This document shows positions 25,511 to 33,318 of a stretch of DNA of 46,530 bases, piece by piece; positions within the stretch are counted from its first letter, which is position 1; every line of letters begins with the position of its first letter. This stretch comes from Alphaproteobacteria bacterium (GTDB lineage: Bacteria > Pseudomonadota > Alphaproteobacteria > Micavibrionales > Micavibrionaceae): assembly GCA_021776075.1 (NCBI GenBank), contig JAJFGQ010000086.1, positions 1 through 46,530 on the forward strand, in the 5' to 3' direction. The notes beneath the pieces were generated by a model. The model saw only the letters and a list, made by a program, of their open reading frames with translations, searched no databases and had not been told where the DNA came from. Both the position numbers and the translations under genes were made by a program.

Positions 25511-26932
25511 CTATGTCTTGTAGCGGCTTTTCAAAAAGTGAAAGACAGAGCGCATGCCCGTGTCAGCGCCGCCTTTGGAACGACCGGGACGGCCAACGTC
25601 CTCCCAGGCATAGATATCTAGATGAAGCCAGTCGGTTTTGTTGTCGATAAATTCCTGAAGGAACAAGGCGGCATGGATTGTGTCGCCCGGCCCTGTGCCG
25701 ACATTGATGATATCCGCGGAATCGCTGTTCAGTTTTTTGCGGTAGGGTTGCCAGAGCGGCAGGGCGCAGACGGGGTCTTCTGTTGCTGCCGAGGATTTTT
25801 CCACTTGCCCGGCCAGTTTTTCATTATTGGAGAGCAAGGCTACAATATCCGGGCCGAGCGTTGCCATTTTGGAGCCCGTCAGGGTAGCAAAATCAATGAG
25901 CAGGTCGATGTTTTCCTCACAGGCGAGCGTCAGGGCATCGGCCAAAACCAGTCGGCCTTCGGCATCCGTGTTGCCGACTTCAACACTCAGTCCCTTACGG
26001 CTTTTGACAATGTCGCGCGGACGGAAGGCTGCTCCGGATGTTGAGTTTTCGACAGCCGGTATTAAAACCCGCAGCCGGACGGGCAGGTTTTGACTCATAA
26101 TCATCATAGCCAGCGCCAGAACGTGCGCCGCACCGCCCATATCCTTTTTCATGTTCAGCATGGGGCCGGAGGGTTTAAGATCCAGTCCGCCGGTATCAAA
26201 ACACACACCCTTGCCAACAAGGGTCACTTTGGGGTGTTTCGGATTACCCCATTTCATATCAATGAGCCGGGGCGCACGGGGGCTTGAACTGCCCACCATA
26301 TGCACCAGCGGGTATTGATCCTGCAAGGTTTTGCCGCTTACAATTTTGAGGGTGGCGTTATAGTCTTTGGCCAGCGCGGCGGCTGTTTTTTCCAGTTCGG
26401 AAGGCCCCATATCGTTGGCCGGAATATTGATCAGGTTGCGGATCAGACACACGGAATTAATGAGGGCCTGCACGTGGTTTTTATCAACATCACGGGGCCA
26501 GAGCAGTTTCGGTATTCCTCCATTATCGTTTTGTTTGTAGGCATTAAAGCGGTAACAAGCCCAGCCCCATCCTGTGCAGGCTTTGAAAATATTGTCCGTT
26601 CCCTTCAGGTCTAGCTCAAAAGCCATCTTTTTGAGGGCTGTTTCAGAGAGTTCTTTCGTGAGGGCGTCAACGGCACAGGAGAGGTCGTAATATTGGAGTG
26701 GATCATTGATGCCGACCAGAACTTGTTCAAGATCGCCCGCTTTGTCATAGATGAAAAGAACCTGACCCGGTTTTGCATCAAACGCATTTTGCCGGACCCT
26801 GTTTTTTATGGCGGCTGTTTGCTTGCGTTCCCATCCCTTGACGTTCTTTTCTTTCAGAGGGACGACTGAAACCGTTTGTTTTTTGCGGCTGTTCAGGAAA
26901 GGGGCCGGAAAAGCGAAAATGTCTTTTGTCAT
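25511..26932 (-). CDS. M17 family leucyl aminopeptidase
   Basis: A 473-residue cytosolic metallo-aminopeptidase. Metal and catalytic blocks are VGKGVCFDTGGLDLKPSG, KKDMGGAAHVLALAM and the M17 signature NTDAEGRLVLADALT, followed by DLLIDFATLTGSK. The N-terminal domain (about 1-160) is shorter and different from that of E. coli PepA, as in the PepB-like alphaproteobacterial forms. It frees N-terminal residues from peptides using two divalent metals. It lies 11 nt downstream of the FabH-like gene in the same direction. Confidence 0.9.
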   Translation of the reverse strand: MTKDIFAFPAPFLNSRKKQTVSVVPLKEKNVKGWERKQTAAIKNRVRQNAFDAKPGQVLFIYDKAGDLEQVLVGINDPLQYYDLSCAVDALTKELSETALKKMAFELDLKGTDNIFKACTGWGWACYRFNAYKQNDNGGIPKLLWPRDVDKNHVQALINSVCLIRNLINIPANDMGPSELEKTAAALAKDYNATLKIVSGKTLQDQYPLVHMVGSSSPRAPRLIDMKWGNPKHPKVTLVGKGVCFDTGGLDLKPSGPMLNMKKDMGGAAHVLALAMMIMSQNLPVRLRVLIPAVENSTSGAAFRPRDIVKSRKGLSVEVGNTDAEGRLVLADALTLACEENIDLLIDFATLTGSKMATLGPDIVALLSNNEKLAGQVEKSSAATEDPVCALPLWQPYRKKLNSDSADIINVGTGPGDTIHAALFLQEFIDNKTDWLHLDIYAWEDVGRPGRSKGGADTGMRSVFHFLKSRYKT

Positions 26933-26942
26933 GGTTGTACTC

Positions 26943-28064
26943 CTAAATTTTTCTCAGGATAACAGACCCTATGGAGTAACCGGCGCCAAAAGAACAAATA
27001 ATACCCAGATCTCCGGATTGCAGATCGTCTTTATGTTTGTGAAAAGCGATGATGGAACCGGCGGAACTTGTGTTCGCGTATTCATCCAGAATAACGGGGG
27101 CTTCATCATTGGCAGGTTCGCGGCCCATGACTTTTTTACCGATCATGTTGTTCATGTGGATGTTGGCCTGATGCAGCCAGAGGCGTTTAATATCTTCCGG
27201 GCGCAAATTGCTTTCTTTCATGTGGTCGATCATGAGTGAGGATACCAAAGGAATGACTTCTTTAAAGACTTTACGGCCTTCCTGAACGAACAGTTTATCG
27301 CGTGCGTTTACGCCATCGGGGGCTGTGCGGTTCAAAAATCCAAAATTATTGCGGATATTATTTGAAAATTTTGTTTTAAGTTTTGTGCCCAGAATTTCAA
27401 AGGCATGCGGGGCGGTCGTGGTTTCAACGCGTTCCAGAAGGGTGGCCGTGGCAACATCGCCGAAAATAAAGTGGCTGTCCCGGTCACAGAAATTCAAATG
27501 GCCGGAGCAAATTTCAGGGTTTACGACCAGAATGGAACGGGCGTTTCCTGCGCGGATCATATCCGCAGCAGCCTGAATACCGAAGGTGGCAGAGGAACAG
27601 GCCACATTCATATCAAAACCAAAACCGTCAATGCCGAGGGCTTCCTGTACTTCAATCGCAATGGCAGGATAGGCGCGTTGCGCGTTGGAGCAGGCTACAA
27701 GAACAGCGTCTACGTCCTGCGGCTTTTTACCCGCGGCGGCCAGAGCTTCTTTTGCGGCATGAACAGACATTTCAGCCAAAAGGGAGAGGTCTTCGTTCGG
27801 ACGTTCAGGAATGAGCGGCATCATGATTTCCGGGTCGAGAATGCCGGATTTGTTGACGACATGCCGGGATCGAATGCCAGAGGCCTTGTAAATGAAGTCA
27901 GTGCTTGAGTGCTGTAAGGGCTCAATAGTGCCGTTTTCGATGTCAGCAGCATGGGTGCGGTTGAAACGGTCAACATAGGCGTTAAACGCCGTGACCAGTT
28001 CTTCGTTGCTGATGGAGTCAGGCGGTGTGTAAAGCCCGCTGCCGCTGATTACAATTCCTGTCAT
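26943..28064 (-). CDS. Beta-ketoacyl-ACP synthase III-like (FabH family)
   Basis: A 373-residue thiolase-fold enzyme with the Cys-His-Asn triad: Cys156 in NVACSSATFGIQAAADMI, His in LWLHQANIHMNN, Asn in EYANTSSAGSIIAF. It is longer than standard FabH (about 320), with an insert near residues 30-60 (FNRTHAADIENG), fitting the long KASIII branch found in Proteobacteria. It condenses an acyl-CoA with malonyl-ACP; the preferred starter cannot be read. Downstream aminopeptidase is close enough to be co-transcribed. Confidence 0.85.
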   Translation of the reverse strand: MTGIVISGSGLYTPPDSISNEELVTAFNAYVDRFNRTHAADIENGTIEPLQHSSTDFIYKASGIRSRHVVNKSGILDPEIMMPLIPERPNEDLSLLAEMSVHAAKEALAAAGKKPQDVDAVLVACSNAQRAYPAIAIEVQEALGIDGFGFDMNVACSSATFGIQAAADMIRAGNARSILVVNPEICSGHLNFCDRDSHFIFGDVATATLLERVETTTAPHAFEILGTKLKTKFSNNIRNNFGFLNRTAPDGVNARDKLFVQEGRKVFKEVIPLVSSLMIDHMKESNLRPEDIKRLWLHQANIHMNNMIGKKVMGREPANDEAPVILDEYANTSSAGSIIAFHKHKDDLQSGDLGIICSFGAGYSIGSVILRKI

Positions 28065-28184
28065 TTCTTTGTCCGGATACCTGACGTTAATTGGGGTTGG
28101 TTATACAACATGTTAAATATCACAATGTAAGGAAGCGTACAAATAGATCGGGTCCAACAATATTGGTCGGAAGGTTTTGTTTTT

Positions 28185-28526
28185 ATGCTTTGTCTTTGTT
28201 TTGGTCTTGTGGCTTGTGGTGGCGGTGCCCCTAATGAAAAAACGATTAAGGCTGTTTATCAGGAAACCCTTACTAAAGAGATAGAAGATGCGATATCGGC
28301 GACGGCTGCCTGGACAGGAAGAAGAGCAGAAATGTCTTTGAGTCTTGATGAAGTGACGGTTGTTGATAAAATAAAAACTGATGATGGATCATGGAAAATG
28401 ATTGTTGATATTACGATGACGACACAGGGAATTCCTTTTCGTTCAGGACCAGAATCAGGACGCATGGAGCTGACTTTCAGGAAAGGTAATGAAGGTTGGT
28501 ATATAACAGAACATAAAAATATGTAA
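28185..28526 (+). CDS. Small lipoprotein with very short signal sequence
   Basis: A 113-residue ORF. MLCLCFGLVAC has a lipobox-like LVAC but no positive charge and only ten residues before the Cys. No alternative start exists upstream in frame, so the N-terminus may have been lost or the signal is atypical. The rest (KAVYQETLTKEIEDAISA, WKMIVDITMTTQGIPF, MELTFRKGNEGWYITEHKN) looks like a small alpha/beta NTF2-like or DUF4878-like domain ending in a WYI strand. Its TAA stop is followed in the same frame by the truncated phosphotransferase, marking a rearrangement point. Confidence 0.55.
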   Translation: MLCLCFGLVACGGGAPNEKTIKAVYQETLTKEIEDAISATAAWTGRRAEMSLSLDEVTVVDKIKTDDGSWKMIVDITMTTQGIPFRSGPESGRMELTFRKGNEGWYITEHKNM

Positions 28527-29120
28527 GTTCGACAAGAAGATTGGCGGCTCAATAAGTTTCCGGCGCTTTATGATGATCTTTTAAATGATCAGCATTGTAT
28601 GAATGTCTGGGAAATTTCGGTCGAAGATAAAAACCGCTTACATCAAAAACGAGACGCCCTCGTGAAAATTTGTGAGGAACTGAGTGCCTATGATTTCCCC
28701 GCTGTCCTGAACCATTCTGATTTTCAGGACAATAACATGCTGATCGACCATGACTCCGGGCGCATTACAATTATTGACTGGGGAGAAACCAATATCGGCA
28801 ATCCTCTTTTATCCCTTTCTTCTTGTCTTTATTTTGCTTCCAAGCTGTATGAATTAAAGCCGGATAGAGAAGATTACAAATCTTTGCGAACGAATTTTTT
28901 TGGAGAGTGGGGCATACCGGAACAAGAGTTTGAGCGTATTCTTTGTCTCATAGACACTCTGGATCAAATTTATTATGTACTCACATTTCAAGATTTGATG
29001 AATCGCACAGGGCATGATTTCCCAAAATGGAGCAGTAGAATTAGAAAGGCTTTGGCAGTTTTCATAGAGAAAACAAATAATTTCCCTAACTCCCTCTTTC
29101 GTGCCATAAAGCCCGTATAA
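28527..29120 (+). pseudogene. Truncated aminoglycoside phosphotransferase (APH)-like gene
   Basis: The frame is open from 28527, immediately after the lipoprotein stop, to 29120, with the only ATG far in at 28599. The translated part contains the APH catalytic loop LNHSDFQDNNMLID (H39-x-D41-x4-N46 counted from that ATG) and the metal-binding IIDWGE (D60), followed by the C-terminal helices. The nucleotide-binding N-lobe is missing, and the 24 codons upstream of the ATG (RQEDWRLNKFPALYDDL) still read like APH sequence. So this is the 3' half of an APH/choline-kinase-type gene cut by a deletion. Kinase activity is not expected. Confidence 0.75.
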
Positions 29121-29133
29121 TTGATCAAAATTT

Positions 29134-29700
29134 ATGGGGAGTTCTGCCGTGCATAAGAAGAGGAAGCCTGCTTTAAGGCGCTATTTCTTTGATACTGAGT
29201 TTAACGATACGATCGGCCAGTTCGACATCGACTTTATCAGTATTGGTATTGTTGATGAAAAAGGGAATGAGCGCTACGGCATTTCCAATGAATTCAATCT
29301 TGCTGCTGCCGTTTCTCAATCATGGATCAAAGAAAATGTTATCAATAAGCTTGATCATCATGCCACATGGAAAAGCCTGAAAGATATCAGGCAGGAGATA
29401 CTGGATTTGATTGAGTCTGCTCATGAGGTCGAGTTTTGGGCGAAGAACGGTTCGTACGATAATGTGCTGTTATGTCAGATTTTTGGCGGTATGGGGCCGT
29501 TGCGCGATGTGCTTTTGAAAGAAAAGAGCATCCGGAAAATGACATTCCGCGACACAAAGGAATTACTGCGCGTTGCCGAAAACCCCAACATCAAGCCGAT
29601 GCGGGCAAAGGATATGCATATTTCTATCAATGATGCCCGCAATGAGCGTTACGTTTTTAATCAGTGCCGTAAAGTCATCACAGTTCCCGGTATTGTTTAG
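29134..29700 (+). CDS. RNase AS-like 3'-5' exoribonuclease
   Basis: A 188-residue DEDDh-type exonuclease resembling mycobacterial RNase AS (Rv2179c-like). The first acidic motif is FFDTEF (D20, E22), a central Asp lies in KNGSYDNVLL, and HISINDARNE supplies the final His and Asp. The family trims poly(A)-containing RNA in a Mg2+-dependent way; substrate here is inferred. Start ATG 29134 gives MGSSAVHKKRK; GTG 29149 is an alternative. It lies 13 nt after the APH remnant. Confidence 0.75.
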   Translation: MGSSAVHKKRKPALRRYFFDTEFNDTIGQFDIDFISIGIVDEKGNERYGISNEFNLAAAVSQSWIKENVINKLDHHATWKSLKDIRQEILDLIESAHEVEFWAKNGSYDNVLLCQIFGGMGPLRDVLLKEKSIRKMTFRDTKELLRVAENPNIKPMRAKDMHISINDARNERYVFNQCRKVITVPGIV

Positions 29701-29764
29701 CCTGTCTTGCTTTCGCTGTTTCTATTTCTATCTGTAGGCAATATCAGCATAATTGCAGCATGGT

Positions 29765-30049
29765 TTACCTCAGGTTTTCCCATTTATCCAATATCGGCTT
29801 CATGTACTTCACTCTCACTTCTTCAGGGGTCATGGCTTTTCTTTTTTTTGCCGCTTCTCTATTATTTTCAAGTGCTCTGGTAAGCTCAACCTTTTTTTCT
29901 TCACTAAGACCCAAATCAACGGAGGAAGAAAATATATTATGCGCCCACGAAAAGACATGGCTTAGAAAGCTCTCACGCCTTCTCGGGATATAGGTTCCAG
30001 ATTGCTCTTTTTTTCTACTCGCCACAACAGCTCCCTTTTCAGTAAACAC
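29765..30049 (-). CDS. Small basic hypothetical protein, GTG start
   Basis: A 94-residue protein with no family recognised. It is basic at the N-terminus (SRKKEQSGTYIPRRRES) and helical at the C-terminus (SEEKKVELTRALENNREAAKKRKA, RVKYMKPILDKWENLR). GTG at 30049 has GAGGGAG 4 nt upstream; a second GTG at 30025 has AAGGGAG 5 nt upstream, so the start is ambiguous. The two good ribosome sites favour this strand over the plus-strand frames here. No signal peptide or membrane segment. Confidence 0.55.
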   Translation of the reverse strand: MFTEKGAVVASRKKEQSGTYIPRRRESFLSHVFSWAHNIFSSSVDLGLSEEKKVELTRALENNREAAKKRKAMTPEEVRVKYMKPILDKWENLR

Positions 30050-30320
30050 TTACTCCCTCTTGTCTAAGATGGATCAGTTAAATATCTTTTGACATATTTA
30101 TTTTTACCTCGTCTTTGCAGCAGTGTCAATATAGTATGGAGCTATTGTCCAATCAAGTGTCCCCTTTTTAAAACTAAGCAGTTTAATTGTATGTCGTCAG
30201 AGTATTGTGGACAGGGTGTGCAAAGGATATCTCTGGAACGGACTGGCAGTGTAACTGTTTTGCAGTGCTATATTTTTAGCTATTTAATGAATTTCTTTGG
30301 GCTGCAGCTAAACAAGAAAA
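30050..30320. other. Intergenic, no convincing gene
   Basis: About 270 nt between the small basic protein and the tRNA-derived repeat. A plus-strand ORF (30089-30382) crosses this stretch but has no ribosome site and runs through the tRNA fragment, so I do not call it. No other structure noted. Confidence 0.5.
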
Positions 30321-30431
30321 TGGCGGAGACTGAGGGATTTCTTTGCGGCGGGCTTTGCCCTTCGCAAAGTGGCAAACGCTAAATTCCCGCTTCACTTCGT
30401 TTGCGCTCATTAAGCTTTTTGTCGAACCCTC
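30321..30431 (-). repeat. Interrupted duplicate of the tRNA-Ser 3' end
   Basis: The 19 bases at 30321-30339 (TGGCGGAGACTGAGGGATT) are identical to 30497-30515, the CCA end, acceptor strand and T-stem of the tRNA-Ser. The next tRNA bases, TCGAACCCTC, reappear only at 30422-30431, after an 82-bp insertion rich in inverted repeats (CTTTGCG/CGCAAAG and GCAAACG/CGTTTGC). The copy is in the same orientation as the tRNA and lies on its 3' side, where an integrated element's far attachment site would be. It may be an old att remnant later hit by a small palindromic element. Confidence 0.7.
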
Positions 30432-30462
30432 TTTTCAGGTTCGTATCCCACACCCATTAGTC

Positions 30463-30492
30463 ACAAAAACCCCCGCCGGGGCGAGGGTTTTG
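30463..30492 (-). terminator. Terminator of tRNA-Ser
   Basis: Read on the minus strand, ACAAAACCCTCGCC pairs with GGCGGGGGTTTTTGT (one G:T) around a CC loop and ends in a T-run. It starts 5 nt after the encoded CCA of the tRNA. Confidence 0.85.
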
Positions 30493-30496
30493 TAAC

Positions 30497-30588
30497 TGGC
30501 GGAGACTGAGGGATTCGAACCCTCGAAGAGGTTTAACCCCCTTACTCCCTTAGCAGGGGAGCGCCTTCAGCCACTCGGCCAAGTCTCC
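30497..30588 (-). tRNA. tRNA-Ser(GCT), CCA encoded
   Basis: On the minus strand, GGAGACT pairs with AGTCTCC to close the acceptor stem, with discriminator G and genomic CCA (30497-30499). The D arm has GGCCGAGTGGCTGAAGGC. The anticodon stem-loop is CTCCC-CTGCTAA-GGGAG, giving anticodon GCT (serine AGC/AGU codons). A long variable arm (about 17 nt) is present as required for serine tRNA. The T arm GAGGGTTCGAATCCCTC is perfect. Confidence 0.97.
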
Positions 30589-30739
30589 GTATTCATAAAC
30601 AGGATATATGAGTACTAGAAAGCCTGTTCTAGTTCAACAAGAAATCGAAGGTGATTTTTATTTTCATAAAAACTTAATGGAATATTTTTCTTTGTCATAT
30701 ATCATTTTACCCGTGTGTTAATTTTTTATGCGGTAAGCA

Positions 30740-31894
30740 ATGACGACGTTACAGACAGAGTTTGCAGAACAAAAAAATCAAGCTCTTGATTTTTCCAAGG
30801 TGCAGATTGTGCCTGCTCCCTCTGTGTGCCCTTTGTTTGTAGGCGCGCATGTAAAGTCTTCTGGCGGTGCTTTGGCTAAGGGAATAGAGGAAATACAAAA
30901 AAGAAGGCAAGAGGTAAAGCTTGAAGAAGTCTCGGAAGGTAAAAGAAATATTTACGAGGGGCTGACTGTAGCCTCCGTTGCCGGTGTCGTGGGTGCTCTT
31001 GATGATCCGGGCGCCTTGGCAACGTTGATGGCGAATGTTTTTCGCAATTATATGAACTCTGAAAGGCTTCAGACGAATTCCAAAAAAAGATGGGTGCAGA
31101 ATGCTTTTGGGAAAGTGTCCGGTTTTGTTAAAAGAAACAAGTCCCATGCGCCGCCTGCTATGCAGGCAGATTTTAATGAATCAGAACTTTATCGACGTGA
31201 CAGGCAGAATAATTTGCTGGCTGCCGGTTTCAGCACACCGCTGGCGAGTTCATATTTGATGTATGCATTTCTTGGTGTGGGATCGGCGGCAGCGGCTATT
31301 CCTTTAACGGCGGCAGGTGTTTGCATGGTGTCGTGTTATCTGTTGCGCGCTTCAAAATGCCGTATGGATATGGGGTATGCAAAGCAGATAGAGGGCATCT
31401 TTTCCAAGGATTCCCAAGGAAAAATGCTTGCTGAAGAATTACGGGAGAGCGTCGCTGTGAATAATGCCTTCTTTAAAGGGCAGAAAATTGAAGGGACAGA
31501 GTCTCCGAAGTTCGCCGGGTTTTGGGATAAGACCGGTCATTTTTTCAAAAAAACGGGATATAATATGACGCGTTATATGCCTTCTTTTTTAATGGGAGGA
31601 CGTTCCGTTGCTTTTGGAACAGTTGGTGCCGGGTTCGGTTTGACGTCGTTGACTGATTTGGCAGGCGGTATCGTTGCTACGGGCGCGAATATCCCCATGA
31701 TGCTTTCGGCAACCTTGTTTTTTGGTATTTCGTGCCTGACGTGGAAAAGTGATACGGGCCATAATTTATTGGCGCGGCTGGAGAAATACACAGAAACTAT
31801 GAAGAATAAGACGTCTCACGATGAAAGTGAAACGGAAAAGATCAGTGAAGAGGGCGCTGTTGTGAAACAGCCCTGTTTATCTGTAGGAGTTTGA
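30740..31894 (+). CDS. Unrecognised integral membrane protein
   Basis: A 384-residue protein with no family recognised. The N-terminal 150 residues are mostly soluble and helical. Two hydrophobic stretches at about 170-207 (PLASSYLMYAFLGVGSAAAA and following) and two at about 293-345 (MGGRSVAFGTVGAGFGLTSL, IPMMLSATLFFGISCLTW) suggest two membrane hairpins; a basic segment separates them. The tail is acidic and charged (SHDESETEKISEEG). It is followed 2 nt later by the 31897 gene, so the two are probably one transcript. A-rich upstream DNA and lack of known homology suggest an accessory gene. Confidence 0.7.
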   Translation: MTTLQTEFAEQKNQALDFSKVQIVPAPSVCPLFVGAHVKSSGGALAKGIEEIQKRRQEVKLEEVSEGKRNIYEGLTVASVAGVVGALDDPGALATLMANVFRNYMNSERLQTNSKKRWVQNAFGKVSGFVKRNKSHAPPAMQADFNESELYRRDRQNNLLAAGFSTPLASSYLMYAFLGVGSAAAAIPLTAAGVCMVSCYLLRASKCRMDMGYAKQIEGIFSKDSQGKMLAEELRESVAVNNAFFKGQKIEGTESPKFAGFWDKTGHFFKKTGYNMTRYMPSFLMGGRSVAFGTVGAGFGLTSLTDLAGGIVATGANIPMMLSATLFFGISCLTWKSDTGHNLLARLEKYTETMKNKTSHDESETEKISEEGAVVKQPCLSVGV

Positions 31895-31896
31895 AG

Positions 31897-32235
31897 ATGG
31901 ATGAAATTATGGATGTACAAAAAGAACTGGATGAGGCGTTGGGCAGTCTTTTCCTTGTCAGGGGGAAACGGGATGAAAAGGTTTTCTGGGCCTTGTTATC
32001 TGTTAAGCCCAGCCTGATGGAGACGTTTTACGACCTGCACAACACAGGAAAGCCTTATGATATGACGGAATATGGTGATGTTTTGCATTACGGGGAGGGC
32101 GATACACCGACTGAGAAAGACTGGGATTATATGAAAGAGAATTTCGGCGCACAGGAAAATCTTGAGGAGCTGATGCAGAAATCTATGCAGGATGCCGTTG
32201 ATTTCGCTACGTCACGGGTTCATGAGGATTCTTAA
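31897..32235 (+). CDS. Unrecognised small acidic protein
   Basis: A 112-residue soluble acidic protein (MDEIMDVQKELDEALGSLF, TEYGDVLHYGEGDTPTEKDW, EELMQKSMQDAVDFATSRV). No family recognised. ATG 31897 has AGGAGT 10 nt upstream and sits 2 nt after the membrane-protein stop, so the pair is likely co-translated and could act together. Start ATG is chosen over an in-frame TTG at 31891. Confidence 0.65.
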   Translation: MDEIMDVQKELDEALGSLFLVRGKRDEKVFWALLSVKPSLMETFYDLHNTGKPYDMTEYGDVLHYGEGDTPTEKDWDYMKENFGAQENLEELMQKSMQDAVDFATSRVHEDS

Positions 32236-32337
32236 GTAAAATTACTATAAAAACTTGTATTAAAAGCTTGTGGTTATTTACATAATGCGTTATTTTATCA
32301 CAGGTGGTTTTAACGTGAGAATAGCGCGAGGAAATAT

Positions 32338-33090
32338 ATGATTATTTGAATGAATAAAAGCACATGGTCTGTCATCCCGTTGGCGCGGCGACTTTGCCGC
32401 GCTATAAACGAACGGGATCCGGAAAAAGACAGTAGCTATGCTACTGACACCACTGGACCCCCGCCGTTCTTATCCTGCTATCACAGGATCGCGGGAGTGA
32501 CGAGGACAAGGGGGGTTATACTGTTACCCATTCAAATAATAACAAAAGAAAAAGGCTCTAAATTTTGACGTTCAACGTGATTAACAAAGAAGCTGTACGG
32601 GATTATCTATGCGATTTTGCCGAGGGGGGGAAATCATGCTGTTGACGAAACCCTTTTAGGGCATCTTATGACGGCGCTGGAAAAACCTTTGCTCCAGCGG
32701 GAAGAAAATTTGCACCGGGTGGAAACGCTTCCGCGCCATGCCCCGCAATGGCTTGTAAATAAATGGAACGCAGACACGATCTTCCACGAATTTTCTCCTG
32801 ACAACATCCCCTATCATCAAATCGGCCACATCCGCGATTGGATCAAGGGTGCGATGGTCAATAATGCTGCCGGGGAAGAAAATTGGTTGCAAAACACCGA
32901 TGAAAAAGGCCGTCCGCGTAAGCTGTTGAAGCTGGCAACGCTGGATCAAGCCTACGCCGAAGCCGACAAGTCCATGAAATTACAAGCTGAAACCTTGCGC
33001 AACAAATTTGTCAAAAATTCAAACTTTGACGCTGAAGAAAAAGCCGGCGACATAGAAACCGTCATGACCTTCGAGGACGGCCACCGCATC
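32338..33090 (+). repeat. Inverted duplicated cassette, copy B
   Basis: Counterpart of the segment at 1-784, in opposite orientation. It contains the MITE-like element at 32371-32501, a diverged spacer and the 5' part of the PcfJ-like gene; position 33090 corresponds to base 1 of the window. The intervening distance is about 31.5 kb. Confidence 0.85.
32371..32501 (+). repeat. MITE-like palindromic repeat, copy B
   Basis: A 131-bp element, reverse complement of 621-750 with only scattered differences. Same terminal inverted repeats (GTCATCCCG, GGGAGTGAC) and three internal hairpins including CAGTAGC-TAT-GCTACTG. The two copies are far more alike than the spacers next to them, which suggests conservation by structure or by later conversion. 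Confidence 0.75.
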
Positions 33091-33318
33091 GTGCGGATGC
33101 TCACGCCCCCGTCTCTGAAAAAAGAGAGCGCTTTCATGAGCCACTGCATCGGCCTGACCGCCCTGCCGGACGATATGGTAGTTGAAGGCATAATTTACAC
33201 TGATTTCGGAGATTTTGACGATGTTGCGTCCGCCCGCCGGGCCTTTGAAGATAAATTCGGAACACCAACAACGCAAACATCACGTCAGCCTTCTGCTGCG
33301 TCAACTTTGGCTCTTTGA
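32565..33318 (+). pseudogene. PcfJ-like hypothetical protein, copy B, frameshifted at a G7 run
   Basis: From TTG 32565 (or GTG 32577) the frame reads INKEAVRDYLCDFAEGG and hits TGA at 32643. The rest of the protein, matching copy A, is in the +1 frame. Removing one G from the seven at 32624-32630 restores an alignment with copy A that has no gap (FAEGGNHAVDETLL against FATGEDDTVDGALL). The downstream frame is open to 33318 and includes GDIETVMTFEDGHRI and FMSHCIG, the latter resembling the PcfJ M.HCVG motif. The C-terminus is short compared with typical PcfJ-like proteins. A TTG at 32617 could start a shortened product. Its 3' end overlaps the convergent TerD gene by 18 nt. Confidence 0.7.

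Noticed and set aside
28185-29120. Lipoprotein and APH fragment as one readthrough fusion protein
   Set aside because: They share a frame across a TAA, but no known stop-readthrough context is visible and the APH part lacks its N-lobe, so decay is simpler.
30089-30382. Plus-strand ORF of 97 codons
   Set aside because: No ribosome site, no recognisable domain, and it runs through the tRNA-derived repeat and the palindromic insert.
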